Below, in pieces: positions 1 through 5,023 of a stretch of DNA of 5,023 bases. The position numbers were made by a program, and so were the translations under genes. Source of the stretch: Desulfobacterales bacterium (GTDB taxonomy: Bacteria; Desulfobacterota; Desulfobacteria; Desulfobacterales; JAFDCJ01); contig CP070771.1 in NCBI GenBank assembly GCA_020345785.1, positions 1,643,772-1,648,794 on the forward strand. Direction: 5' to 3'. Under the pieces are notes generated by a model. That model searched no databases. It was given only the letters and a program-made list of their open reading frames with translations, and was not told the origin of the DNA. Within the stretch, counting starts at the first letter, position 1, and each line of letters starts with the position of its first letter.

Positions 1-1
1 G

Positions 2-460
2 AATTATCTGCAAAAGAATGGCTGGAAATATTCGGTTGATTTAGAAGCATACAACATTGCCGGGCAATTAGAGAAAAGGATCGTATTTTTAGAAACAATT
101 GAGGAACAGATAAACGTACTGGAAAACATTTCCCGGGATCGGATTATCGATTTTTTAAAGAATGTTGACCAGTGGCCTAAACTGGCACGGGAGTATGCAG
201 CATGTTATTTGGCCGGTGATCTGGAAAAATTGCGTTCAAAAGGGCTTCGGTTTCCCAGTCGTCATCATTCCGTCATCGACCGGCGTGATCAGATTTTTTT
301 TGAACGCCTGCAAGAATATTTGAAAGAGGGGGATGCGGTTGCCCTTGTCGGCGCACCCCATGTGCGCGGCATGAGTAAAATGCTGCGCGAAGATGGTTAT
401 GAAATTACCGGTCCCAGCATCCCTGCCGATGACAGAAGTCTGGAGTCAGAAGACAGATGA
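2..460 (+). CDS. TraB/PrgY/GumN (TIKI-like) family protein, C-terminal part
   Basis: The reading frame is open from position 2 to the TGA at 458-460, giving 152 visible residues; the N-terminal half lies outside the window, so the start cannot be seen. Two family signatures are visible. A segment reading FLETIEEQINVL (fragment residues 29-40) matches the family's conserved 'glEt.eeQ' stretch. Near the C-terminus, VALVGAPHVRGM (113-124) carries the G-x-x-H motif at 117-120, followed by the usual 'L...GYxI.GP' ending. In the TIKI/TraB superfamily the GxxH motifs and a conserved Glu are proposed to form a metallopeptidase-like active site; the role of most bacterial members is unknown. The last residues (about 144-152, SLESEDR) fall outside the family core and are encoded by sequence resembling the repeats downstream, so the tail and stop codon may be repeat-derived. 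A methionine-like TTG at 209 is internal, because the frame is conserved well upstream of it. The family call is fairly secure; the substrate is unknown. Confidence 0.82.
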   Translation, partial: NYLQKNGWKYSVDLEAYNIAGQLEKRIVFLETIEEQINVLENISRDRIIDFLKNVDQWPKLAREYAACYLAGDLEKLRSKGLRFPSRHHSVIDRRDQIFFERLQEYLKEGDAVALVGAPHVRGMSKMLREDGYEITGPSIPADDRSLESEDR

Positions 461-462
461 CC

Positions 463-488
463 CGCCGTCGCCCTAAAGGGCTATGGCG
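463..488. repeat. REP-like palindrome (stem-loop)
   Basis: CGCCGT at 463-468 pairs with ATGGCG at 483-488 (one G-T wobble), then after one C/T mismatch GCCC at 470-473 pairs with GGGC at 478-481 around a TAAA tetraloop. That makes a 10-pair stem starting three bases after the upstream stop codon. No T-run follows, so it is not a textbook terminator, although it may stabilise the 3' end of the mRNA. It is flanked by two similar copies, CAGAAGACAGATGA (447-460) and CAGAGGACAGATAA (496-509), which match at 12 of 14 bases. This looks like an intergenic REP or MITE-like unit. Whether it is dispersed in the genome cannot be told from one copy. Confidence 0.6.
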
Positions 489-535
489 CGGCAAGCAGAG
501 GACAGATAACAGAAGACGGCGAACCGATAAACCCA

Positions 536-569
536 TTCTTCCAATATTCCAACATTCCATCATTCCAAT
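536..569. repeat. 8-bp ATTCCAaN tandem repeat
   Basis: Three adjacent 8-base units, ATTCCAAC (546-553), ATTCCATC (554-561) and ATTCCAAT (562-569), are preceded by a degenerate copy ending in CTTCCAAT (538-545). The block lies in the TraB-recX gap. The open frames that cross it on both strands have low-complexity translations with no family resemblance and are treated as non-coding. The function is unknown; slippage-prone intergenic repeats of this look are a plausible reading. Confidence 0.6.
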
Positions 570-620
570 AGGGACGAAGCCCCAACTTGTATTGATAACG
601 ACATCGAATGAACAAATTCA

Positions 621-650
621 ACTTGATAAACCCAATAAACGCAATCAAGT
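621..650. repeat. Inverted repeat upstream of recX
   Basis: ACTTGAT at 621-627 is the exact reverse complement of ATCAAGT at 644-650, separated by an AT-rich 16-base loop containing two near-copies of 'AATAAAC/GATAAAC'. It ends ten bases before the recX GTG. It could be an operator, a weak hairpin in the recX leader, or simply part of the repeat patch; the sequence does not decide. It does not resemble a LexA box that I recognise. Confidence 0.35.
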
Positions 651-659
651 GGGAATCCT

Positions 660-1163
660 GTGACCTGCAATCAGCGACCAGAAACCAACGATAAACCTCA
701 TATTGCAAGGGGCAACTACCAGAAGGCTTTTAATACAGCCCTGCGGCTGCTGACAAGCAGGAACCATTCGAAATATGAGCTTGCCCAAAAATTAAAACAG
801 CGGAATTTTGAGGATGGTGTTATCGAGAAAGTTTTGCTGAAGTGTGAACGGCTGGACTATCTAAATGATGAACGTACCGCTGAGGTCTTCATCGGCCAGC
901 TGCTTAGAAAAGGCTACGGAGCAAATCGCATCCGTCATGAGTTGAACCGGAAAGGATTAACGAGCAAACGCGTTGCAGGGATTCTTACCGAAACGCTCTC
1001 TGAAGCCGGTGAACGGGAAAATGCCGAGCAAATCCTGATTAAAAATATCAAGAAATTTGAGCGGGAAAATGACCTGAAAAAAAGGAGAGGCAAAATCTAC
1101 CGATTTCTTTACTCAAGAGGATTTTCGAACCAGGTGATTGCGGAAGTTATGAAAAAATATTAA
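660..1163 (+). CDS. recX: Regulatory protein RecX
   Basis: RecX binds RecA nucleoprotein filaments in the cytoplasm and limits RecA recombinase and coprotease activity. The 167 residues show the three helical repeat blocks of the family. An N-terminal block (27-45) has the 'ALxLLtxRxxSxxELxxKL' pattern. A central block (65-100) reads LDYLNDER..., then KGYGANRIRHELNRKGL. A C-terminal block (145-164) has KIYRFLYSRGFSNQVIAEVM, the typical 'fLxxRGFxxxxI' ending. The length is normal for RecX. GTG at 660 is the only usable start in frame, since a TAA lies upstream at 636-638; no strong Shine-Dalgarno sequence precedes it. The first ~20 residues are not family-like and are encoded by sequence continuous with the upstream repeat patch, so the true N-terminus may be shorter. 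recA is not adjacent in this window. The gene is probably transcribed alone or with the upstream TraB-family gene. Confidence 0.92.
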   Translation: MTCNQRPETNDKPHIARGNYQKAFNTALRLLTSRNHSKYELAQKLKQRNFEDGVIEKVLLKCERLDYLNDERTAEVFIGQLLRKGYGANRIRHELNRKGLTSKRVAGILTETLSEAGERENAEQILIKNIKKFERENDLKKRRGKIYRFLYSRGFSNQVIAEVMKKY

Positions 1164-1219
1164 TGGCCGGCAACAGACGGAAAATGAACCCTCTTTTTAT
1201 TGTAGCCTTTAGCTGCCTG

Positions 1220-1249
1220 TTGGCTCTACATACGCAGTAGCTCTATAAT
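1220..1249 (+). promoter_or_regulatory. Sigma70-type promoter for the lipoprotein gene
   Basis: A perfect TATAAT -10 box at 1244-1249 is preceded by TTGGCT at 1220-1225 (4 of 6 matches to TTGACA) with an 18-base spacer. The transcript would start near 1256, giving a leader of about 43 bases that contains the GGGAGG ribosome site at 1289-1294, four bases before the ATG. Imperfect inverted repeats overlap the element: AGCTGC (1211-1216) with GCAGtAGCT (1234-1242 region), and TGTAG (1201-1205) with CTACA (1226-1230). These are possible operator halves. Confidence 0.6.
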
Positions 1250-1298
1250 CAAAACATGACGGATCTGGAAGATAACATCTTGCCCGCTGGGAGGAATT

Positions 1299-1790
1299 AT
1301 GACTGGATCAAGCAAAGAAAGTAAAAATGTTCTGAATAAGCAAGTAGGTCTAATCAGTCTGTTTATGATCAGTCTGGCGCTGCTAATCGGTTGCAGCGGA
1401 AACTACGGGAGTCTCAAGCGAAACCAGCAGGTCCAGGAGGAATTTGAAACCAATCGGCTGCCGATGGAATACAGATATTATTATTACGGGTATGACACCT
1501 ATCCGTATGTCATTTTCGGCATAGAACCTAAATTTGAAATGAATTCCAAAATGTGGCGAATGACGGCGCCGGATACCGATGAATTCAAAGCTATGACCGG
1601 CGCGGTCTGGCAGGATTACGGGTATTATAAATTCGGCGCCGATATCCTGGATCCGAATGGTAAAAAAGTCGGGATTTTCTATTCTGCCATTCCCGAAACC
1701 ACCGTTAAATTTGTGGCCGATAATCAAATTGTGGTAATACCCCATACCCCTTTTCTATGGGGACCAGGGGATGGAGATCGAACACCCTAA
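1299..1790 (+). CDS. Small tyrosine-rich lipoprotein, function unknown
   Basis: The 163-residue product starts with a basic n-region (K6, K9, K14), a hydrophobic stretch at about 16-30, and the lipobox L-I-G-C with Cys32, so it should be lipidated by Lgt and cleaved by signal peptidase II. Ser at +2 would favour outer-membrane sorting under the E. coli Lol rule. The mature part is only about 130 residues. It contains a tyrosine cluster YRYYYYGYDTYPYVIFGIE (58-76), a 'W..DYGYYKFGADILDPNGKKVGIFYS' stretch (104-129) suggestive of small beta-strands, and ends soon after 'NQIVVIPHTP'. This pattern resembles uncharacterised lipoproteins I associate with Desulfobacterota, but I cannot name a Pfam family. 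The start is supported by GGGAGG at 1289-1294. The gene has its own upstream promoter and is convergent with the oxidoreductase gene that follows. The residues after 'HTP' (151-163) overlap a hairpin and may be a non-conserved extension. Confidence 0.85.
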   Translation: MTGSSKESKNVLNKQVGLISLFMISLALLIGCSGNYGSLKRNQQVQEEFETNRLPMEYRYYYYGYDTYPYVIFGIEPKFEMNSKMWRMTAPDTDEFKAMTGAVWQDYGYYKFGADILDPNGKKVGIFYSAIPETTVKFVADNQIVVIPHTPFLWGPGDGDRTP

Positions 1791-1798
1791 TTTTTTTT
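1740..1798 (+). terminator. Possible weak terminator, lipoprotein gene 3' end
   Basis: CCCCATA (1740-1746) and TATGGGG (1756-1762) form a 7-bp stem with a 9-base loop inside the last codons of the gene, and an uninterrupted run of eight T follows the stop codon at 1791-1798. The T-run is 28 bases beyond the stem, too far for a canonical Rho-independent terminator, and only a 4-bp AGGG/CCCT stem (1766-1769 with 1785-1788) lies next to it. I regard termination here as likely in principle, because the genes are convergent, but the exact structure is unproven. Confidence 0.3.
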
Positions 1799-1855
1799 AA
1801 AAGATTTTTAAAGAGGTTCCCAACAACGGAATTGCAATTTTTCCACCGGTCGAGT

Positions 1856-4000
1856 TCATTTCTCCGGTGCGATTTCCACTAGGCAACTATTGCAGGCAAA
1901 AGCCCCGCCTGGTGACATCTCGTCCTTGGTGAGCACATTGACGCAGCCGCCATTATCGATACCCCGGGAATCCGGCCGGTACCAGGCACCCGCATCCAGA
2001 CTGGCCACACCCGGCATTATCCGGTCGGTGACTTTTGCCGCCGCTCGCAAGCTGCCGCGGTCATTGTAGACCATGACCCGGTCGCCATCGGCAATGCCGC
2101 GCCAAAGCGCATCTTTGGAATTTATCCAGATGGCGTTGTCGCTTTTTGCTTTCAAATGAGGGATGTTGTCAAATTGGGAGTTGACCCGGGCTCTGGCATG
2201 GGGACTGACGAGCTGGATTGGATATTTTTTAATTCTGCTATCCTTCGGACCCTCCCACGACTCAATATATTTGGGTATGGGCGGAATCCGATCATGGTTC
2301 ATTTCCGCAATGTTACGGCTGAAAATTTCGATCTTGCCCGATGGCGTCGGGAAGGGGTGATTCAGCGGATCTTCGATCTGTTTGCGGAAGGCGACCCACG
2401 GTTGATTTAATTCAATGCGGTGCACCTCTTGCTGCTTGAATTCATTGTATTCGGGAAGACTCGATGTGTTGGCCACCATTTCCTTGAGATATTCTTCATC
2501 TGATTTGAAACCAAAACCATTAACTCCCAGACCTTCAGCCAGTTGTGAAAATATTGCCAGATCCGAACGGGTTTCAGGCAAAGGTTCTATGACCCGATTC
2601 ATGTAGATATTGTAGGGACCGCCGAGCCATGGTTGTCCGATATCTTCTTTTTCAAAAAAATGGGTAACCGGCAAAACAACATCCGCGTAGCGTGCCGTAG
2701 GCGTCATAAAAAGATCGTGGACGACGATAAATTCCGGGCGCTTTAGTGCCTGCACGCCTTTGTTGACATTTAGAAACTGGTTTAAAAGGTTGCATCCGAC
2801 AATATAAACCAGCTTGATATCAGCCGGAAATCCGCCCTTTTTGCCTTTGAGGAGTGCCTCGTAAATCTTGGTCATATGGATCGGTGGATTGGGTTGTCGG
2901 GGCACGGAAAAGGGTTGGGCCACGGCTCCTAACCCCATATATCCGGTCCCGCCGGCAACATGTCCGCCCCTGTTTCCAATGTTGGCTGTCATGGCTGCCA
3001 GGGTAATCGCGGCTCGGTGAAATTGCTCGCCGAAGGCAGTGCGACCGGCTGCCCATCCCGTATACAGGGCCGCCGGTTTCACTAAAGCGTATTGCCGCGC
3101 AAGCGCGGTGATTTCGTCTGCCGGTACACCCGTGATGTCGGCGGCCCATTGAGGTGTTTTGGGCAACCCGTCTTCATTACCCGTCACATACATTTTAAAT
3201 TTTTCAAAGCCTTCGGTATAGGCTTTTACAAAATCACGGTCGTACAAATCTTCGGCGATCATAACGTAGGCCATGGCGAGCAGCATGGCGGTATCGGTAC
3301 CCGGCCTGATAGCAAGCCATTTATCGGCCAGCGATTTAACCGAGGGGCTGAAGCGCGGATCCACACAGATGATTTTGGCTCCTGCCTTTTTGGCCATAGA
3401 CAGGTAAGCGGCCGTATCCGAACCGAAACGTGAGATCAACGGATTCCAGCCCCACATGATAATCAATCTGGAATAAAGCAGATTGTCGCGACTGTTTCCG
3501 GTAATTTTGGTGCCCAGGGTAGTTTGCGATGCAAATATGGCAGCTTCCATCGAGGTGTTGCCGCTGATCACGCTGCACCCGCCAAACATATTAAAGAAAC
3601 GCCGAGCCGCCTTTCCCCCTGAGCCATGCAGGGCACCTAAATTTCCGGAATAATCGATGAGTAAAATGGCATCGGGTCCGTAATTGTTTTTGACCCGCTT
3701 TAATTCGCAGCAAACTTTTTCAAGGGCTTCATCCCAGGAAATCGGTTCAAATTGCCCGCTGCCCCGCATGCCGCTTCTTTTCAGAGGCCGTGTCAAACGT
3801 TCCGGTGAATAAACAACATTTTTTTGAGACAATCCCCGGATACAGGCTCTCAAACCGGGGCCGGGACTGTGGTCGGTGCTGATGCGGGTAATCCTGCCTG
3901 CAGACACATGCACTTTCAAAAGACACCGACCACCGCAGTCATAGGAGCAGGTGGTGGTGATTATTTTTTCCGCTAGTTGGGATTCGGGATTTCTGATCAT
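1856..4000 (-). CDS. Molybdopterin oxidoreductase, DMSO reductase (DmsA-like) family
   Basis: A complete 714-residue catalytic subunit of the Mo/W-bis-MGD family. The N-terminal 4Fe-4S site is C18-x3-C22-x3-C26-x26-C53, followed by IRG; Arg at C53+2 is typical of DmsA-type rather than formate dehydrogenase/NapA-type enzymes. In [15 protein letters not shown] (140-154), Ser150 aligns with the serine that ligates Mo in DmsA. Cofactor-binding stretches follow: WGWNP (183-187), [10 protein letters not shown]...IRPGTD (212-236), ANIGNRGGH (339-347), VGCNLLNQ (401-408), and [26 protein letters not shown] (428-453). The C-terminal dinucleotide-binding barrel runs from about 593 to 710, with [10 protein letters not shown] and [13 protein letters not shown]. 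There is no twin-arginine leader: the cluster begins at residue 18, so the enzyme is predicted cytoplasmic. No ferredoxin-like or membrane-anchor subunit gene is beside it. It is shorter than E. coli DmsA (about 780-810). ATG at 4000 is the only start in frame after a TGA at 4025-4027, with no clear Shine-Dalgarno. Family is certain; the substrate cannot be predicted. Confidence 0.95.
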   Translation of the reverse strand: MIRNPESQLAEKIITTTCSYDCGGRCLLKVHVSAGRITRISTDHSPGPGLRACIRGLSQKNVVYSPERLTRPLKRSGMRGSGQFEPISWDEALEKVCCELKRVKNNYGPDAILLIDYSGNLGALHGSGGKAARRFFNMFGGCSVISGNTSMEAAIFASQTTLGTKITGNSRDNLLYSRLIIMWGWNPLISRFGSDTAAYLSMAKKAGAKIICVDPRFSPSVKSLADKWLAIRPGTDTAMLLAMAYVMIAEDLYDRDFVKAYTEGFEKFKMYVTGNEDGLPKTPQWAADITGVPADEITALARQYALVKPAALYTGWAAGRTAFGEQFHRAAITLAAMTANIGNRGGHVAGGTGYMGLGAVAQPFSVPRQPNPPIHMTKIYEALLKGKKGGFPADIKLVYIVGCNLLNQFLNVNKGVQALKRPEFIVVHDLFMTPTARYADVVLPVTHFFEKEDIGQPWLGGPYNIYMNRVIEPLPETRSDLAIFSQLAEGLGVNGFGFKSDEEYLKEMVANTSSLPEYNEFKQQEVHRIELNQPWVAFRKQIEDPLNHPFPTPSGKIEIFSRNIAEMNHDRIPPIPKYIESWEGPKDSRIKKYPIQLVSPHARARVNSQFDNIPHLKAKSDNAIWINSKDALWRGIADGDRVMVYNDRGSLRAAAKVTDRIMPGVASLDAGAWYRPDSRGIDNGGCVNVLTKDEMSPGGAFACNSCLVEIAPEK

Positions 4001-4041
4001 GTCGGCTATACTACGAAATTCGGCTCAAAAAGCAAATATAA

Positions 4042-4072
4042 TTGTAAGTTGTAGGTTGTTTGTTGGGTGTTG
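4042..4072. repeat. G/T-rich degenerate GTTGt repeat patch
   Basis: The plus strand here is a run built from variants of GTTGT/GTTGG (AAGTTGTAGGTTGTTTG, then GGGTGTTG), with almost no C. It lies in the divergent gap between the oxidoreductase and the small-gene operon. It has no coding potential and looks like another low-complexity intergenic patch. The rest of the 4001-4231 gap holds the promoter described next and nothing else I can support. Confidence 0.4.
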
Positions 4073-4152
4073 ATTGCCGTTTTTAGTTTTTGCAGCTACA
4101 GACCAAATGAATTAATTAGTGGCTGAGAGTATTTTCCCTACCGGCAATACCC

Positions 4153-4181
4153 TTGACATCAATTTATATTTGTTCGATACA
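4153..4181 (+). promoter_or_regulatory. Probable sigma70 promoter for the small-gene/SDR operon
   Basis: A perfect TTGACA -35 box at 4153-4158 is followed after 17 bases by GATACA at 4176-4181, which matches the -10 consensus at only three core positions (ATA). Transcription would start near 4188 and read into the two small genes and the SDR. The strong -35 and exact spacing support it; the poor -10 suggests a weak or activator-dependent promoter, or a chance match. Confidence 0.48.
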
Positions 4182-4231
4182 GTAATTCGTCATTTTAGGT
4201 GGTTGTAAATCATATCGATAGTGAATATCAG

Positions 4232-4489
4232 ATGAACGAGCTCGGTAAAGAAATTGCTGCTTTGATCGATAAATTGGAAAGATCGAATCCGATTGACGGT
4301 AGCACGGAGCATATCACAACAAGTCATCTCAAAGGGCTGATGGCTGACTTGGAAAACACAGAAGATGCAAAAACACTCGAACCCGGGTTTGCAGAATTGG
4401 AGAAATTTTGGCTATCTTCGGTTGCCTGGTGTTCGCAGCTATCAAAAGATATCGAGAAAATAATAATAATCTATCAGGAGTTGCTATGA
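4232..4489 (+). CDS. Small uncharacterised protein, first gene of operon
   Basis: I do not recognise a family. From ATG at 4232 the product has 85 residues, with no signal peptide, no transmembrane segment long enough to be convincing, and mostly helical, charged sequence. Visible parts are an N-terminal helix MNELGKEIAALIDKLERS, a central acidic segment (about 35-57), and a C-terminal helix with FWLSSVAWCSQLSKDIEK followed by IIIIYQELL (77-85). An earlier in-frame GTG at 4199 would add 11 residues (MVVNHIDSEYQ). It sits directly after a TAG and only about 11 bases from the predicted transcript start, so I prefer the ATG, though neither has a strong ribosome site. Its TGA overlaps the next gene's ATG (ATGA at 4486-4489), and AGGAG at 4476-4480 inside its end serves that gene. 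The two products are therefore probably made together and may interact; this is inference from coupling only. Confidence 0.7.
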   Translation: MNELGKEIAALIDKLERSNPIDGSTEHITTSHLKGLMADLENTEDAKTLEPGFAELEKFWLSSVAWCSQLSKDIEKIIIIYQELL

Positions 4490-4779
4490 CCTTTGAAGAA
4501 TTTATACGGAGTATTGATAATGAACGACCGTCTTCGCAACTATCCAAAACTCTGACTTCGCTCTGGTGGGATAAAAAAGGTGATTGGGATACGGCGCACT
4601 CCATTGCGCAGGAGATACCTACAGTCCAGGGCAGCGCCGTCCATGCCTACCTTCACCGTGAGGAAGGCGTTTTGTGGAATGCCGATTACTGGTACTCCCG
4701 CGCCGGCCGAAAGCGGCCGGACATACCGCTTGAGGAGGAGTGGAAGCGGCTTGTAGAAGAGATGCTGATTCAAATTTAA
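4486..4779 (+). CDS. Conserved small protein of unknown function (YWYxRAG type)
   Basis: A 97-residue soluble protein. The start is ATG at 4486, set by AGGAG at 4476-4480 with 5-base spacing and the ATGA overlap with the preceding stop; the frame is open further upstream but that part is a shadow of the first gene. The core reads LWWDKKGDWDTAHSIAQEI (26-44), then VHAYLHREEGVLWNADYWYSRAG (52-74), then an acidic EEEW...LVEEML end. I recognise this pattern (LW.d.kGDW..AH.iaq, HAYLHR.EGD..NA.YWY.RAG) from a widespread group of bacterial hypothetical proteins with no known role. The helix-turn-helix repeats ending in 'NAxYWYxRA' recall TPR/Sel1-like folds, which would suit protein binding. A perfect CCGGCCG/CGGCCGG hairpin lies inside the coding region at 4703-4720. 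The gene is followed after 22 bases by the SDR gene, so it likely belongs to the same transcript. Confidence 0.85.
   Translation: MTFEEFIRSIDNERPSSQLSKTLTSLWWDKKGDWDTAHSIAQEIPTVQGSAVHAYLHREEGVLWNADYWYSRAGRKRPDIPLEEEWKRLVEEMLIQI
4703..4720. repeat. Perfect GC-only hairpin inside a coding region
   Basis: CCGGCCG (4703-4709) and CGGCCGG (4714-4720) are exact reverse complements around an AAAG tetraloop. It encodes the GRKRP segment between the conserved YWYSRAG motif and the acidic C-terminus of the second small protein. No T-run follows. It could slow ribosomes or shape mRNA decay before the SDR gene, or be a chance product of GC-rich Arg/Pro/Gly codons. Confidence 0.4.
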
Positions 4780-4801
4780 AATTAATCAGGAGGATACACA
4801 G

Positions 4802-5023
4802 ATGGGGCAATTGCAGGATCGTATTGCGGTGATAACGGGAGCGAGTACCGGCATCGGTCAAAGCGTCGCGGCTGCCTTTGCGGCCGAGGGGGCCAAAACG
4901 GTGCTGGCTTCGCGCAGCCGTGAAAAGCTCGAGGTTGCCGCCAATAAAATCCGGAGTTCGGGCGGAACGGTACATGTGGTGCCGACGGACGTGACTGCCG
5001 AAGATGAGGTTATCGACCTCTTC
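4802..5023 (+). CDS. Short-chain dehydrogenase/reductase (SDR), N-terminal part
   Basis: The first 74 residues of a classical SDR oxidoreductase; the catalytic Ser-Tyr-Lys residues lie beyond the window edge. The Rossmann nucleotide-binding motif TGASTGIG is at residues 12-19, following the first beta-strand IAVI. The second strand ends in VLASRSREKLE (34-44), where Arg38 after the strand suggests NADP(H) preference. D63-V64 is the usual adenine-contact pair. ATG at 4802 is well supported by AGGAGG at 4788-4793 with 8-base spacing. The start is 22 bases after the small unknown gene, so it is probably co-transcribed from the promoter near 4153. The substrate cannot be inferred from this half; SDRs act on steroids, sugars, acyl carriers, ketones and many others. 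Confidence 0.93.
   Translation, partial: MGQLQDRIAVITGASTGIGQSVAAAFAAEGAKTVLASRSREKLEVAANKIRSSGGTVHVVPTDVTAEDEVIDLF

Noticed and set aside
431..690. CRISPR array
   Set aside because: The repeats are short, degenerate and unevenly spaced, without 23-45 base direct repeats and uniform spacers.
457..708. Open frames on both strands across the TraB-recX gap (68 and 75 codons)
   Set aside because: They run through palindromic and tandem-repeat DNA, have low-complexity translations, no ribosome sites and no family resemblance; treated as non-coding.
1383..1745. 120-codon frame on the minus strand
   Set aside because: It is antisense to the lipoprotein gene, which has a promoter, ribosome site and lipobox; the reverse translation shows no motif.
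1799..1820. TTAAAA/TTTTAA AT-only stem between the convergent genes
   Set aside because: Six AT pairs with a 3-base loop are too weak to call a bidirectional terminator.
2156..3578. Several 60-110 codon frames on both strands within 2156-3578
   Set aside because: All lie inside the molybdopterin oxidoreductase gene, whose domains are conserved throughout; these are shadow frames.
4001..4045. Promoter for the oxidoreductase on the minus strand
   Set aside because: Reading leftward, only a poor TTGCTT/TAGTAT pair can be found, and it would place the transcript start at the ATG; not convincing enough to annotate.
4408..4485. Upstream extension of the second small gene
   Set aside because: The 26 extra residues are an out-of-frame reading of the first small gene; ATG at 4486 has AGGAG and an ATGA overlap, and the family pattern begins after it.
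4619..4975. 118-codon minus-strand frame across the small gene and SDR start
   Set aside because: It opposes two well-supported genes, including the SDR TGASTGIG motif, and has no recognisable domain.

Overview
The window looks like ordinary chromosomal sequence from an anaerobic or facultatively anaerobic Gram-negative bacterium. My best guess is a Desulfobacterota (former Deltaproteobacteria, Desulfobacterales-like) genome. The supporting signs are a molybdopterin oxidoreductase of the DMSO-reductase family, a lipoprotein with a lipobox, moderate GC content, and short repeat-rich intergenic patches of a kind I associate with that group. The taxonomic call is inference; no rRNA or other marker gene is present.

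Layout. (1) Positions 2-460, + strand: the C-terminal half of a TraB/PrgY/GumN (TIKI-like) protein, cut by the window edge. (2) 461-659: a non-coding patch holding a REP-like palindrome, an 8-bp tandem repeat and an inverted repeat. (3) 660-1163, +: recX, the RecA modulator. (4) 1164-1298: a short gap with a good sigma70-type promoter. (5) 1299-1790, +: a small tyrosine-rich lipoprotein of unknown function. (6) 1856-4000, - strand: a complete 714-residue molybdopterin oxidoreductase with a 4Fe-4S site and a serine in the Mo-ligand position, but no Tat leader and no partner subunits nearby. (7) 4001-4231: a divergent intergenic region with a G/T-rich patch and a TTGACA promoter facing right. 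(8) 4232-5023, +: a compact operon of two small uncharacterised proteins overlapping by ATGA, followed 22 bases later by the start of a short-chain dehydrogenase/reductase that runs off the window.

The genes do not form one obvious pathway. recX is a housekeeping DNA-repair regulator and the lipoprotein has its own promoter. The oxidoreductase is a single-gene unit, convergent with the lipoprotein and divergent from the SDR operon. I see no CRISPR array, transposase, tRNA, rRNA, toxin-antitoxin pair or defence system. The most interesting items are the stand-alone cytoplasmic-looking molybdoenzyme, the overlapping pair of unknown small proteins coupled to an SDR, and the repeat patch that seems to reach into the ends of two genes.
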